Assembly (NCBI GenBank): GCA_945872875.1
Contig: CAMCBB010000035.1
Coordinates: 1-16,832, forward strand
Length of the DNA stretch: 16,832 nucleotides
From: Flavobacterium psychrophilum
Lineage (GTDB): Bacteria; Bacteroidota; Bacteroidia; Flavobacteriales; Flavobacteriaceae
Direction: 5' to 3'
The notes beneath the pieces are model-generated. The model saw only the letters and a program-made list of their open reading frames with translations. It made no database searches and was not told the origin of the DNA. Position 1 is the first letter of the stretch. The number at the start of each line of letters is the position of its first letter. Below are positions 1-8,250 of the stretch, piece after piece. Position numbers and translations under genes: made by a program.

Positions 1-149
1 ACGCCATTTTCACTTTGAAATTCAACAGAAATATCATTTCGAACATAGTTGGCTACCAATGTTGGAATTCCAATCCCTAAGTTCACATAATAGCCGTCTT
101 TTACTTCTTTAGCTATTCTTTTTGCTATGTCGTTTTTATCTAATGCCAT
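1..149 (-). CDS. scoB: 3-oxoacid CoA-transferase subunit B, N-terminal part (cut by window edge)
   Basis: Partial gene: only the first 49 codons lie in the window. The subunit pairs with ScoA to move CoA from succinyl-CoA (or another acyl-CoA) to a 3-oxoacid such as acetoacetate, in the cytoplasm. The translation starts MALDKNDIAKRIAKEV and contains NLGIGIPTLVANY, the typical N-terminal segment of the B subunit. The last residues read EFQSENG; in this family the glutamate of SENG (residue 47 here) forms the covalent glutamyl-CoA intermediate, so the fragment keeps the catalytic residue. The ATG lies 7 nt after the scoA stop codon, which supports co-transcription and coupled translation. Substrate preference cannot be told from this piece; an acetate or butyrate CoA-transferase is the alternative. 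Confidence 0.93.
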   Translation of the reverse strand, partial: MALDKNDIAKRIAKEVKDGYYVNLGIGIPTLVANYVRNDISVEFQSENG

Positions 150-156
150 CTTCAAA

Positions 157-855
157 TTATCTTTGTCTCACAGTACGTTGCTCAATTCTTTTTTCAAATT
201 TTTCACCTTGGAAAATACGTTGGATTAATATTCCTGGAATATGAACTTGGTTAGGATCTAAGGCTCCTGCAGGCACTAATTCTTCTACTTCAGCAATAGT
301 TATTTTGGCTGCACCACACATGCAAGGGTTGAAGTTTCTAGCAGTTCCTTTAAAAATTAAATTTCCAGCTTCGTCACCTTTCCAAGCTTTTACGATAGAA
401 TAATCGGCTTTAAATGCGTGTTCCATAACGTGCATTTTTCCATTAAATTCGCGTGTTTCTTTCCCAATTGCAACTTCAGTTCCGAAACCTGCAGGAGTAA
501 AAAAGGCAGGAATTCCTGCTTGTGCCGCACGGCATCTTTCTGCTAACGTTCCTTGTGGAATAAGTTCAACATCCAATTCACCAGAAAGCATCTGTCTTTC
601 AAATTCGGCATTTTCACCTACATAAGAGGAGATCATTTTTTTGACTTGTTTTTGTTGTAATAATAACCCAAGTCCGAAATCATCTACACCCGCATTATTA
701 GAAATACAAGTCAAGTTTTTTGTCCCCTTTTTTACTAATTCTGCAATAGAGTTTTCAGGGATTCCGCACAGTCCAAATCCGCCTAAAAGGATTGTCATGT
801 TATCTTCAATTCCTTGAAGTGCTTCCTCAACGGAATTAACTTTTTTATTTATCAT
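157..855 (-). CDS. scoA: 3-oxoacid CoA-transferase subunit A
   Basis: This 232-residue protein has the usual length of the A subunit of heterodimeric class I CoA-transferases. It carries the family signature near residues 20-35 ([14 protein letters not shown]), a glycine-rich stretch that shapes the CoA site, and the later conserved stretches [14 protein letters not shown] and [19 protein letters not shown]. With ScoB it would transfer CoA between succinyl-CoA and acetoacetate, linking ketone-body or branched-chain and aromatic amino-acid breakdown to the TCA cycle. The start is the ATG at 853-855, 14 nt after the TAG stop of the PBP1A gene, with no terminator between them. It is therefore probably the fourth gene of the ricT-gldH-PBP1A operon, though an internal promoter is possible. 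The basic C-terminus (EQRTVRQR) is a minor variation. Confidence 0.93.
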   Translation of the reverse strand: MINKKVNSVEEALQGIEDNMTILLGGFGLCGIPENSIAELVKKGTKNLTCISNNAGVDDFGLGLLLQQKQVKKMISSYVGENAEFERQMLSGELDVELIPQGTLAERCRAAQAGIPAFFTPAGFGTEVAIGKETREFNGKMHVMEHAFKADYSIVKAWKGDEAGNLIFKGTARNFNPCMCGAAKITIAEVEELVPAGALDPNQVHIPGILIQRIFQGEKFEKRIEQRTVRQR

Positions 856-869
856 AAAACTAAATTTTA

Positions 870-3179
870 CTAAAGTCCAAATTCATCTGGATTTTGTTCC
901 TCGGTATCAGTTGAGTCTTTAACCGCTTCTCTTGGAGCCGAATAACAATCAACTTTTATTGCAAAATTATCTGGTCTTTGGAACTCGTCTTTAGAAATTA
1001 TAAGATCGGGATCTTCATAACATTTTTCCATAAAATAACCCCAAATAGGAAGCGCAGCCGTAGCTCCTTGTCCATAAGTGATACTTTTGAAATGTGCCGA
1101 ACGGTCTTCACAACCAACCCAAACTCCAGTTACTAAATTAGGGACCATTCCAATAAACCAACCATCTGATTGATTTTGAGAAGTTCCAGTTTTACCAGCA
1201 ATTGGATTTTTAAACATATACGGATATCCTGTCCAACGGTTATCGCCGCTTCCACCACCTTCGGTTCTAAGGCGTTCTCCAGATCCGCCTTCTGTTACAC
1301 CTTCTAACAATTTAATTACAGCAAACGAAACGTCTTTGCTTAACACATCGTGCGATTCGGGTACAGGTTCAAAAATTACAGCTCCATTTTTATCTTCAAT
1401 TCTAGAAATAAATTGTGGCTTAATGTAAACACCTTGATTTGCAAAAGTGCTGTAGGCAGCAACCATGTCTTGAACAGTAATATCTACTGCACCAAGCGCA
1501 ATAGAAGGTTGCACCGGAATTTCGGAAGTAACGCCTAATTTTTTGGTTAATTCAACTACCGCTTCTGGACCCGTTTTGTCAATTAATTTGGCTGAAATAA
1601 TATTTACCGAGTTTGCTAATGCACGTTTTAAGGTCATCATTCCACGGTATTTTTGATCGGAATTTCTTGGCTCCCAATCTTCGGTAACATGATGACGCCC
1701 TTTGCGAATCATGAAAGGAGCATCTAATAGCGTATCACAAGGCGACATCCCTAGTTGTTCAATAGCAGTTGCGTAAACAAATGGCTTAAATGTAGAACCT
1801 ACTTGTCTTGCTCCTTGACCTACGTGATCGTATTGGAAATATTTGTAATTAATACCACCAACCCAAGCTTTAATTTGTCCTGTTTGTGGCTCCATCGACA
1901 TTAATCCTGCTTGAAGGAAATGTTTGTAATAACGAATAGAATCCAATGGAGTCATGACCGTATCTCGTTCGCCTTTCCAGGTGAAAACAGTCATTTTTGT
2001 TTTTCTGCTGAACGAAGCAATAATTTCTTCATCGGTTTTATCATCTGCTTTGAGAATGCGCCATCTTTCCGAATTCTTCATAGCTTGATTGATAATTTTA
2101 TCAGTTTCTGGATCGGTTAAATTTACGAATGGAGCATTTTTATTTCCTTTTTGTTGGATAAAAAATTCTTCTTGTAAATTTTTCATGTGCTCTTGAACTG
2201 CCTCTTCTGCATGCTCCTGAATCTTAGAATCTAAGGTCACATATATTTTAATACCATCGCCATAAATATCATATTCTTCTCCATCAGGTCGTTTATTTTC
2301 TTTAACCCAATTCTTCATGAAATCCCTTAAGTATTCTCTAAAATAAGTTGCAGTCCCGTCTAAGTGACTCTCGGGATGAAAATCTAAAACGATTGGTTTT
2401 CTTTCTAATATTTTTTTAGCAGCTTCTTCTAAATGGTTATTTCTAACCAATTGTCCTAATACTATATTTCTTCTTTTTAGTGCTTTTTCTGGACGACGAA
2501 CCGGGTTAAAAAGAGATGGATTGGTTAACATTCCAACTAATAACGCACTTTCTTCAACTTTTAGTTCACGAGGTTCTTTATTAAAATAAACTTTCGCCGC
2601 CGAACGAATTCCAACCGCTCCATTCACAAAATCAACTTGATTAAAATATAAAGCAATGATTTCGTTTTTGGTATATTGCCGCTCTAATCTCACCGCAATG
2701 ATCCATTCTTTTGCTTTTTGAATCACACGAAATGGTAAAAATCTTGATCCTTCTCCATGGAATAATAATTTGGCTAATTGTTGAGTTATGGTGCTTGCTC
2801 CTCCATTAGAACCCAATTTTGCTGCAGCTCCAAAAGTTCTTCTTGCATCAATTCCAGAATGTTCGTAAAAACGCTCGTCTTCGGTTGAAACTAAAGCATC
2901 CACAAGTGATTTTGGTAAATCTTTATATTTTATTGCGGTACGATTTTCGTTGTAAAATTTTCCTAGAGTAACTCCATCAGAGGAGATAATTTCGGTAGCA
3001 AGATTAGAATTTGGATTTTCTAAATCTTCAAAAGAAGGCATTTTTCCGAATAGCCCCCACGAAGCAAATATGAAGAATAAGAAAATACCTCCAATGCTAT
3101 AAAAAAACAATTTCCAAAATTTCTTTTGGTAATAGTTGATGTCTTTAACAGGCGTGTTTTTTTTATTTTGTACTGCCAT
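870..3179 (-). CDS. mrcA: Penicillin-binding protein 1A (bifunctional glycosyltransferase/transpeptidase)
   Basis: This 769-residue class A PBP polymerises and cross-links peptidoglycan in the periplasm. Order of parts: a short cytoplasmic N-terminus, one membrane anchor at about residues 24-43, a GT51 glycosyltransferase domain at about 75-250, and a transpeptidase domain at about 420-715. GT51 motifs are visible: [13 protein letters not shown] with catalytic E100, [14 protein letters not shown] (126-139), and the [15 protein letters not shown] helix. The penicillin-binding motifs are all intact: STFK with nucleophile S462, SVN at 524-526 and KTGTS at 663-667. The C-terminal tail after 720 is acidic and shows no recognised domain. 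The ATG lies 5 nt after the gldH stop. Grouping with gldH suggests coordinated expression of envelope functions. Family assignment is very secure; the choice of the 1A subtype over other class A PBPs rests on overall resemblance. Confidence 0.95.
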   Translation of the reverse strand: MAVQNKKNTPVKDINYYQKKFWKLFFYSIGGIFLFFIFASWGLFGKMPSFEDLENPNSNLATEIISSDGVTLGKFYNENRTAIKYKDLPKSLVDALVSTEDERFYEHSGIDARRTFGAAAKLGSNGGASTITQQLAKLLFHGEGSRFLPFRVIQKAKEWIIAVRLERQYTKNEIIALYFNQVDFVNGAVGIRSAAKVYFNKEPRELKVEESALLVGMLTNPSLFNPVRRPEKALKRRNIVLGQLVRNNHLEEAAKKILERKPIVLDFHPESHLDGTATYFREYLRDFMKNWVKENKRPDGEEYDIYGDGIKIYVTLDSKIQEHAEEAVQEHMKNLQEEFFIQQKGNKNAPFVNLTDPETDKIINQAMKNSERWRILKADDKTDEEIIASFSRKTKMTVFTWKGERDTVMTPLDSIRYYKHFLQAGLMSMEPQTGQIKAWVGGINYKYFQYDHVGQGARQVGSTFKPFVYATAIEQLGMSPCDTLLDAPFMIRKGRHHVTEDWEPRNSDQKYRGMMTLKRALANSVNIISAKLIDKTGPEAVVELTKKLGVTSEIPVQPSIALGAVDITVQDMVAAYSTFANQGVYIKPQFISRIEDKNGAVIFEPVPESHDVLSKDVSFAVIKLLEGVTEGGSGERLRTEGGGSGDNRWTGYPYMFKNPIAGKTGTSQNQSDGWFIGMVPNLVTGVWVGCEDRSAHFKSITYGQGATAALPIWGYFMEKCYEDPDLIISKDEFQRPDNFAIKVDCYSAPREAVKDSTDTEEQNPDEFGL

Positions 3180-3184
3180 AATTA

Positions 3185-3670
3185 TTAATTTGTAGATTCT
3201 ACTCTAAAACCTATTTCGGTAATTCCTTGTAAATTTTCAACACCAGCAATTTTTCCGGTTTGTCTAACGGCTTGCTGAATGTGAACTTTATATTCTCCTT
3301 TAAGATTGAAAGGTACATTTTCTTTGTAAAAAAGTTTGCTTTCTTTAACATCTGTAAATCCGTCTCCCATAAGTGAGCCATCCGGATTGGCCATTTTATA
3401 CTCTAAAGTATCTACAATGGTTTTTTTGTTTGGATGTTCTAAAGAAACAATTAAAAATAAATTATCAAATGGATAATCGTTATTATCTCTAACGTTTACA
3501 AAGAGGTTGTATTTTTTTTCACTTTCTAATTTTGGCAATTTAAAAGTTAAAATACTGTCTTGATGCCATGCATTTCCTACAGATTTATACTCGTCAAAAA
3601 CAAGTTGTTTATCGCAAGAAATTAGAATAAACGCCATTAAAATAAATAGAAGGCTACTTTTTATCTTCAT
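3185..3670 (-). CDS. gldH: Gliding motility lipoprotein GldH
   Basis: This 161-residue protein has a lipoprotein signal: a lysine start, a hydrophobic core, then ILISC with the lipidated cysteine at residue 19. After it come DKQLVFDEYKSVGNAWHQDS and VNVRDNNDYPFDNLFLIVSLEHP, which I recognise as GldH of gliding Bacteroidetes. In Flavobacterium johnsoniae GldH is a cell-envelope lipoprotein needed for gliding; its molecular role is not established. The start codon lies inside the end of ricT (17 nt overlap in another frame), indicating translational coupling, and PBP1A follows 5 nt downstream. Its presence suggests a gliding-capable organism, but homologues also occur in non-gliding relatives, so motility is only inferred. 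Confidence 0.9.
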   Translation of the reverse strand: MKIKSSLLFILMAFILISCDKQLVFDEYKSVGNAWHQDSILTFKLPKLESEKKYNLFVNVRDNNDYPFDNLFLIVSLEHPNKKTIVDTLEYKMANPDGSLMGDGFTDVKESKLFYKENVPFNLKGEYKVHIQQAVRQTGKIAGVENLQGITEIGFRVESTN

Positions 3671-4904
3671 TTTTCTTAATAATAATTACAGGTCTTTTTA
3701 CTTCTGGCTTTGGATTTTGATTGGAATTTTGATTCTGATTTTGCCCTTGCCCTTGTCCTTGTTTGAAGTTGGTATTATGCGATTTATTTTTTGATTTATT
3801 TTTACTTCTTTTTGGTTGATCAAAACGCGTCAAACTCTCTTGACCCATAGCGTTATTGAAATTTGCTTCTGGTTCTGCTACAATTTCTATTGCAAAATCT
3901 TCTAAAGATGAAACGCGTTTCTTTTCTTTATTTTGAGCAATTATTTCTTTAACCTGATCTATTTTTAATACATGCCAACTCGAAAAATTATCGGTGTATG
4001 CAAACCACATTAATCCTTTAAAAATATCCTGTTTCTGACAAATGGCATCCCCTTTTTCGGTGTGTAATTTGGTTTCAAATTCTGGAAAATCTTTTAAGGC
4101 ATCCAGATAAGTGTCCAATTCATAATTCAAACAACATTTTAATTTTCCGCATTGTCCAGCTAGCTTTTGAGGATTTAAAGACAATTGTTGGTATCTCGCT
4201 GCAGAGGTATTTACACTTCTAAAATCGGTTAACCAAGTAGAGCAACACAATTCTCTACCACAAGAACCAATTCCACCAAGGCGCGCTGCTTCTTGACGAA
4301 AGCCCACTTGCTTCATTTCGATACGCGCTTTAAAAACTTGTGCAAATTCTTTAATAAGCTGTCTAAAATCTACACGATCTTCGGCCGTATAATAAAAAAT
4401 TGCTTTAGAGCCGTCACCTTGAAATTCGATATCCGAAATTTTCATTTGCAACTTTAAGGCAATAGCAATTTCTCTTGCTTTAACCTTCATGGCTTCTTCT
4501 TTATCGCGTGCATCGCTCCAAATATCAATGTCCTTTTGAGAGGCTTTTCTATATACTTTAGGGATTTCTGCACCAGCGTGATTTACCCCTTTTTTCTTCA
4601 TTTGAATTTTAACCAATTCCCCAGTTAGCGTTACAATTCCTACATCATGTCCCGGAGAAGCTTCTGTTGCCACTATATCTCCAATGCTTAAGGTTAGTTT
4701 TTCGGTATTTCGATAAAATTCTTTTCGGCCATTTTTAAAACGCACTTCCACACAATCAAACGGTGCTTCACCATTTGGCAAACTCATGTTAGAAAGCCAA
4801 TCAAAAACAGTTAATTTATTGCAGCTATCGGTGCCGCAAGTCCCATTATTTTTACAACCCTTTGGTGCTCCACCATCTGAAGTTGAACAACTTGTACATG
4901 CCAT
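3654..4904 (-). CDS. ricT: PSP1-domain protein, RicT (YaaT)-like, with Cys clusters and Q/N-rich tail
   Basis: This 416-residue protein has three parts. The N-terminus is cysteine-rich (C3, C6, C17, C23, C28) and resembles a metal or Fe-S binding stretch. The core at about residues 45-300 matches the PSP1 family and contains two cysteine motifs, CGRELCC (215-221) and CGKLKCC (252-258). The last 60 residues are basic and low-complexity, with a GQGQGQ/NQNQN run at about 382-396. In Bacillus subtilis RicT belongs to the Ric complex, which carries Fe-S clusters and affects RNase Y-dependent mRNA processing; whether that role holds in Bacteroidetes is not shown. It opens an apparent operon with gldH, PBP1A and scoAB and overlaps gldH by 17 nt. 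The ATG at 4902-4904 is chosen because it includes the Cys-rich start and follows a candidate promoter. Confidence 0.88.
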   Translation of the reverse strand: MACTSCSTSDGGAPKGCKNNGTCGTDSCNKLTVFDWLSNMSLPNGEAPFDCVEVRFKNGRKEFYRNTEKLTLSIGDIVATEASPGHDVGIVTLTGELVKIQMKKKGVNHAGAEIPKVYRKASQKDIDIWSDARDKEEAMKVKAREIAIALKLQMKISDIEFQGDGSKAIFYYTAEDRVDFRQLIKEFAQVFKARIEMKQVGFRQEAARLGGIGSCGRELCCSTWLTDFRSVNTSAARYQQLSLNPQKLAGQCGKLKCCLNYELDTYLDALKDFPEFETKLHTEKGDAICQKQDIFKGLMWFAYTDNFSSWHVLKIDQVKEIIAQNKEKKRVSSLEDFAIEIVAEPEANFNNAMGQESLTRFDQPKRSKNKSKNKSHNTNFKQGQGQGQNQNQNSNQNPKPEVKRPVIIIKKNEDKK

Positions 4905-4919
4905 AATTATATAGTAGTA

Positions 4920-4933
4920 TTGCTAAAAAGCAA
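4920..4933 (-). other. Small hairpin in the ricT leader
   Basis: A perfect inverted repeat, TTGCT-AAAA-AGCAA, has a 5-bp stem and 4-nt loop and ends 15 nt before the ricT start codon. It would lie in the 5' untranslated leader if the promoter at 4960-4991 is right. It is too weak for a terminator; an effect on translation initiation is possible but speculative, and it may be chance in AT-rich DNA. Confidence 0.25.
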
Positions 4934-4959
4934 TGTAAGTTCATAAAACGATTAATTGG

Positions 4960-4991
4960 TAAAGATAGTATTTTTATAAAATATATTCCAA
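4960..4991 (-). promoter_or_regulatory. Candidate promoter of the ricT-gldH-PBP1A-sco operon
   Basis: Read on the minus strand, TTG (4989-4991) is followed 21 nt later by TATCTTTA (4960-4967), a seven-of-eight match to the Bacteroidetes -7 element TAnnTTTG. It falls between the trhO terminator and the ricT start and would give a leader of about 50 nt. Assigned by motif and position only. Confidence 0.35.
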
Positions 4992-4996
4992 TAAAA

Positions 4997-5043
4997 AAAT
5001 CCCAAAAACCAAAGCTAAAATTAACGTTTGGAATTTGAGATTT
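4997..5043 (-). terminator. Probable terminator downstream of trhO
   Basis: The arms at 4997-5013 and 5027-5043 pair as a 10-bp outer stem (one G-U pair on the minus transcript), a two-by-two T-T mismatch, and a 5-bp inner stem closing a 13-nt loop. On the minus strand the hairpin runs into a T-rich stretch (4993-4999 on the plus strand is a run of A). It begins 23 nt after the trhO stop and comes before the ricT promoter candidate. The interrupted stem lowers confidence. Confidence 0.5.
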
Positions 5044-5066
5044 ATAGAATTTTTAACCGATTTATT

Positions 5067-6437
5067 TTAAGAAATAATTTTATATAATTTATCCGATAAT
5101 CGAACTCTAAACGGCACTTCAAAAGTTACTTTATCTCCAGGAATTGCAGTAGAAATTTCATTTCCATTTACCAGCATTTTTTCTAAAATATATTCTTCAT
5201 CACCAGTTGTTGGACCAGAAATCAGAAGTTTGTCTCCAACATTTAATTCGTTATTTTGAATGATAAAAAGCCCAACTTGTGCTTTCACATAGTAATGTTC
5301 TGCTTTACCAAGAAGTACTTTTTTTACTTTTATCTTCTGACGAATATCTTTTGGTTTTTGTTCTCTATTTTCGGCTACAGCCAAAGGTTTATCCGATAGT
5401 TCTCCCGAATGTTTGAATAACAATTTATCTGATTTTCCTTTTCGGAAAACTTTGTTACCCACTTGAATTCCTCTGCGTAATTTTACTTGTTCTGCTAAGG
5501 GCAAGTGAATCGTATCAAAGCATTCTGTTGAACAACAATTTTCCATTGCTGCTTTGCATTCGTCACATTGAATGAATAATAAATGGCACCCGTCGTTTTC
5601 ACAATTGGTGTGATTGTCGCACGGTTTTCCGCATTGGTGGCATTGAGAAACGATATCGTTGGTAATTCGTTCACCTAATCTGTGGTCAAAAACGAAGTTT
5701 TTTCCAATGAATTTACTTTCAATATTTTCTTCTTTTATTTGTTTGGCATAATTGATAATTCCGCCCTCCAATTGAAAAACATTTTTAAATCCTTGGTGTT
5801 TGAAATATGCCGAAGCTTTTTCACATCGAATCCCTCCGGTGCAATACATCACCAAGTTTTTATCGTCTTTAAAATCTTTTAATTGTTCGTTGATGATTGG
5901 TAATGATTCACGAAATGTCTCCACGTCGGGAGTGATTGCTCCTTTAAAATGACCAATTTCACTTTCGTAATGGTTTCTAAAATCCACCACAATGGTATTT
6001 GGATCTTCTAAAATTTGGTTAAATTCCTTTGCTTTTAGGTGCACTCCAATATTGGTCACATCAAAAGTTTCATCATTTAATCCGTCGGCTACAATTTTGT
6101 CGCGGACTTTAACAGTAAGTTTTAAAAACGAATGATCATCGTGTTCAACCGCTACATTCAGGCGGATGTTTTTCATGAAATTATAAACTTCTAAAGTTTC
6201 CCGAAAGGCTTCCATATTTTCGGCAGGAATACTCATTTGAGCATTGATTCCTTCTTTGGCAACATAGGTTCTGCCTAGGGCTTCAAGTTGATTCCAAGCA
6301 ATAAATAAATCGTCGCGAAATTTTTTAGGGTCTTCAATTTTGGCATACGCATAGAAAGACAAGGTAAGACGTTGTTTGCCTGCTTGATCAATAAGTTCAG
6401 CTCTTTCTTCTGCGCTTAAGGTGTTATACAGTTGCAT
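5067..6437 (-). CDS. trhO: Oxygen-dependent tRNA uridine(34) hydroxylase TrhO (rhodanese family) with C-terminal extension
   Basis: This 456-residue protein would hydroxylate U34 of tRNA to 5-hydroxyuridine, the precursor of wobble modifications such as methoxyuridine. It has an N-terminal ferredoxin-like domain (about 1-120), a rhodanese domain (about 135-235) with active loop CTGGIRC (C199, C205), and a Cys-rich region (266-306: CHQCG, C273, C279, C284, CDEC, CCSTEC) typical of the YceA/TrhO family. E. coli TrhO is about 350 residues. Here a charged linker (about 325-370) leads to an extra domain at 370-456 that looks like a small beta barrel and resembles the C-terminal domain of U32 peptidase-family proteins (see findings). 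It is probably transcribed alone: a promoter motif lies about 56 nt upstream and a terminator follows it. Confidence 0.93.
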   Translation of the reverse strand: MQLYNTLSAEERAELIDQAGKQRLTLSFYAYAKIEDPKKFRDDLFIAWNQLEALGRTYVAKEGINAQMSIPAENMEAFRETLEVYNFMKNIRLNVAVEHDDHSFLKLTVKVRDKIVADGLNDETFDVTNIGVHLKAKEFNQILEDPNTIVVDFRNHYESEIGHFKGAITPDVETFRESLPIINEQLKDFKDDKNLVMYCTGGIRCEKASAYFKHQGFKNVFQLEGGIINYAKQIKEENIESKFIGKNFVFDHRLGERITNDIVSQCHQCGKPCDNHTNCENDGCHLLFIQCDECKAAMENCCSTECFDTIHLPLAEQVKLRRGIQVGNKVFRKGKSDKLLFKHSGELSDKPLAVAENREQKPKDIRQKIKVKKVLLGKAEHYYVKAQVGLFIIQNNELNVGDKLLISGPTTGDEEYILEKMLVNGNEISTAIPGDKVTFEVPFRVRLSDKLYKIIS

Positions 6438-6492
6438 GCTATAAACGTTTAAGGTTAGAATAGGTTGAGTTCTAAATGGAAGAACTCGATTG

Positions 6493-6500
6493 CAAAGATA
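6493..6500 (-). promoter_or_regulatory. Candidate -7 element of the trhO promoter
   Basis: On the minus strand this reads TATCTTTG, a full match to the Bacteroidetes TAnnTTTG element, 55 nt upstream of the trhO ATG. No good -33 TTTG is visible, so only the -7 element is supported. Confidence 0.45.
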
Positions 6501-6521
6501 ATTTGAAAAATTGAAAATAAA

Positions 6522-6554
6522 AAAACCTCTTAAAAATAATTTCTAAGAGGTTTT
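6522..6554 (-). terminator. Rho-independent terminator of brxB
   Basis: This is a perfect 11-bp inverted repeat (AAAACCTCTTA at 6522-6532, TAAGAGGTTTT at 6544-6554) with an 11-nt loop. On the minus strand it is followed by a T run. It lies 18 nt after the brxB stop codon and separates brxB from trhO. The symmetry could also give weak termination on the other strand, where no gene needs it. Confidence 0.85.
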
Positions 6555-6572
6555 AATAATGTCTATTTTGAA

Positions 6573-6983
6573 TTAACAGAATTCAGCGTAGGCATCTTTT
6601 AAGTTATCTGCAATCATTTCGGCAGGGCGACCTTCAATGTGGTGGCGCTCTAACATGTGAACCAATTCTCCGTTTTTAAACAACGCCATACTTGGTGATG
6701 ATGGAGGAAAAGGAAACATTTGTTGACGCGCAGCATCCACTGCATCTTTATCCACACCCGCAAAAACGGTAATTAAATGATCTGGTTTTTTTGCTCCATC
6801 TAAACTCATTTTAGCTCCTGGACGCGCATTTCTTGCCGCACATCCACAAACCGAATTTACAACTACCAAAGTTGTTCCTTCTGCTTTAATTGCATTTTCT
6901 ACGTCGCTTGCGCTGTATAAATTTTGAAAACCTGCATCTGTAAGTTCAGCACGCATTGGGTTTACCATTTCTTCTGGATACAT
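6573..6983 (-). CDS. brxB: Bacilliredoxin, BrxA/BrxB (YphP/YqiW) family
   Basis: This 136-residue cytoplasmic protein belongs to the bacilliredoxin family of thioredoxin-fold proteins. The conserved opening MYPEEMVNPMRAELTDAGF is followed by VNSVCGCAARNARPG, where C46-G-C48 is the family's CGC redox motif; the protein ends in a cysteine (C136). In Bacillus, Brx proteins remove bacillithiol from mixed disulfides on proteins. Most Bacteroidetes also make bacillithiol, but no bacillithiol synthesis gene is present in this window, so this substrate is inferred. It appears to be monocistronic, with candidate -7 elements at 7038-7053 and a strong terminator at 6522-6554. Confidence 0.92.
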   Translation of the reverse strand: MYPEEMVNPMRAELTDAGFQNLYSASDVENAIKAEGTTLVVVNSVCGCAARNARPGAKMSLDGAKKPDHLITVFAGVDKDAVDAARQQMFPFPPSSPSMALFKNGELVHMLERHHIEGRPAEMIADNLKDAYAEFC

Positions 6984-7037
6984 AATTGTTATGATTTAAG
7001 ATTGTGATTTCTGAATTTTGATTTAATAAATCTGTTG

Positions 7038-7053
7038 CAAAGATAACGACAAA
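7038..7053 (-). promoter_or_regulatory. Candidate brxB promoter, two adjacent -7 elements
   Basis: On the minus strand, TATATTTG is followed closely by TATCTTTG (7038-7045); both match TAnnTTTG fully. They lie about 55-70 nt upstream of the brxB ATG. An upstream TTG is about 15 nt from the first element. Which of the two is used cannot be decided from sequence. Confidence 0.45.
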
Positions 7054-7107
7054 TATAATTTTAAAATAATTTCAATTATAAAGTTTTGTTATCGTATGAT
7101 AGAAAAA

Positions 7108-8250
7108 TTAAAATTGGAAAATTCTGCTAAATAATGCTTTGACAAATAAACCTTTTGGGCATTTCCAAATTACTTTTAGGTCCTCTAAAAAGGTAGTTTC
7201 TTCATCTAAAAATTTGAAGATTACGGTGGCATTTCCTTTTTGAAACATCGAAGAAAATATGGTAGACCCTAAATGGTTTTTCTTATCTAATATGTCTAAA
7301 AGTAATAAATCATAAAACCAAAATTTGTCTTTTTTTTGGAATTTTCTAAAGTCGGAATTGTCCTCTAAAAAAGAAATTAATTGCTTTGCTTTTTTTGTTG
7401 TATTTTTAAAAGTATACCCAGTACTGGCTTTGGTCCATCCTCCGGCAGAACCAATATTTAAGATGTTTTTGGTGTTGTTTTTCCAAAAAGGATAACACGT
7501 CATTGGAATGTTTCCTTGTTCTTTTTCTACAATTTCGTATTCGGTAATTCCGAGTTTTTGAATGTAGTTTTGAATTTCGTTTTCGTATTCCGATAGTGCA
7601 AGTAACTCCTTTGAAAACAAGGTATATTCTAATAAAGCTTCTGTTGAGGAAGTAGGCAAAACATACATGAATCGGGTGTTGCCTTTTTGTTCTACAGAAA
7701 AATCCATAAAAGTAGCCGTTTCTTTATCAAACACTTCTTCTTTAGATTTTATAAACCAACCCACAAAATGTTGTTGCAACAGTGGATATTTGGCTTGACT
7801 TTTCACCAAATTCGGATTGAAAATCGAATTGAAAATTTTATTACAAGTATAATTTTCAGAGGCAGTTTTCACGATGCAATGGCTTCCTAGTTCTTCAAAA
7901 TCAAGCACCTTCTGATTTACAAAATGAATATTTTTTTGTTTGGAAATCAAATCAAAAATTAGATTATAAAAATCCAATCCTTTAACCATTTTATATTGAT
8001 ACGGATCTAAATTTAATTTCCTTTCGAAAGCAGTATTTTTAAACCAAGCCGAATTCCATTTAGTGCTTACTTGATTTGGAAAAATAGTATTTGAATCCCA
8101 AAAGCACCATGTTCTATCGTTTGTTTTTTTTGGATTTTCATCCAAAAGCAAAATCGTTTTATCCTGAAATTTTCCAGATAAAATCATTTCATAAACGGTC
8201 ATCATTGCAGACAAGCCGCTTCCGGTAAAAATATAATGGTAGTGTTGCAT
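7108..8250 (-). CDS. crtY: Lycopene cyclase, CrtY family
   Basis: This 380-residue flavoprotein would cyclise the ends of lycopene to beta-ionone rings, giving beta-carotene, the precursor of zeaxanthin-type flavobacterial pigments. The N-terminus has a dinucleotide-binding loop (YIFTGSGLSAMM, residues 6-17) ending in an acidic strand (LLLDENP). NDRTWCFW at 44-51 is a hallmark of CrtY/CrtL-type cyclases. Later conserved stretches include HFVGWFIKS, FMYVLPTSSTEALLEYTLF and IGSAGGWTKASTGYTF. The ATG follows the stop codon of the upstream beta-barrel gene with no intervening base (TAA-ATG), so translation is very likely coupled. Other carotenoid genes (crtB, crtI, crtZ) are not in the window. 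No strong terminator is visible downstream. Confidence 0.9.
   Translation of the reverse strand: MQHYHYIFTGSGLSAMMTVYEMILSGKFQDKTILLLDENPKKTNDRTWCFWDSNTIFPNQVSTKWNSAWFKNTAFERKLNLDPYQYKMVKGLDFYNLIFDLISKQKNIHFVNQKVLDFEELGSHCIVKTASENYTCNKIFNSIFNPNLVKSQAKYPLLQQHFVGWFIKSKEEVFDKETATFMDFSVEQKGNTRFMYVLPTSSTEALLEYTLFSKELLALSEYENEIQNYIQKLGITEYEIVEKEQGNIPMTCYPFWKNNTKNILNIGSAGGWTKASTGYTFKNTTKKAKQLISFLEDNSDFRKFQKKDKFWFYDLLLLDILDKKNHLGSTIFSSMFQKGNATVIFKFLDEETTFLEDLKVIWKCPKGLFVKALFSRIFQF

Noticed and set aside
3710..3760. Repeated codons (GQ/NQ run) in ricT considered as a tandem repeat or CRISPR-like array
   Set aside because: The units are only a few codons long, in frame and without spacers; it is a low-complexity protein tail.
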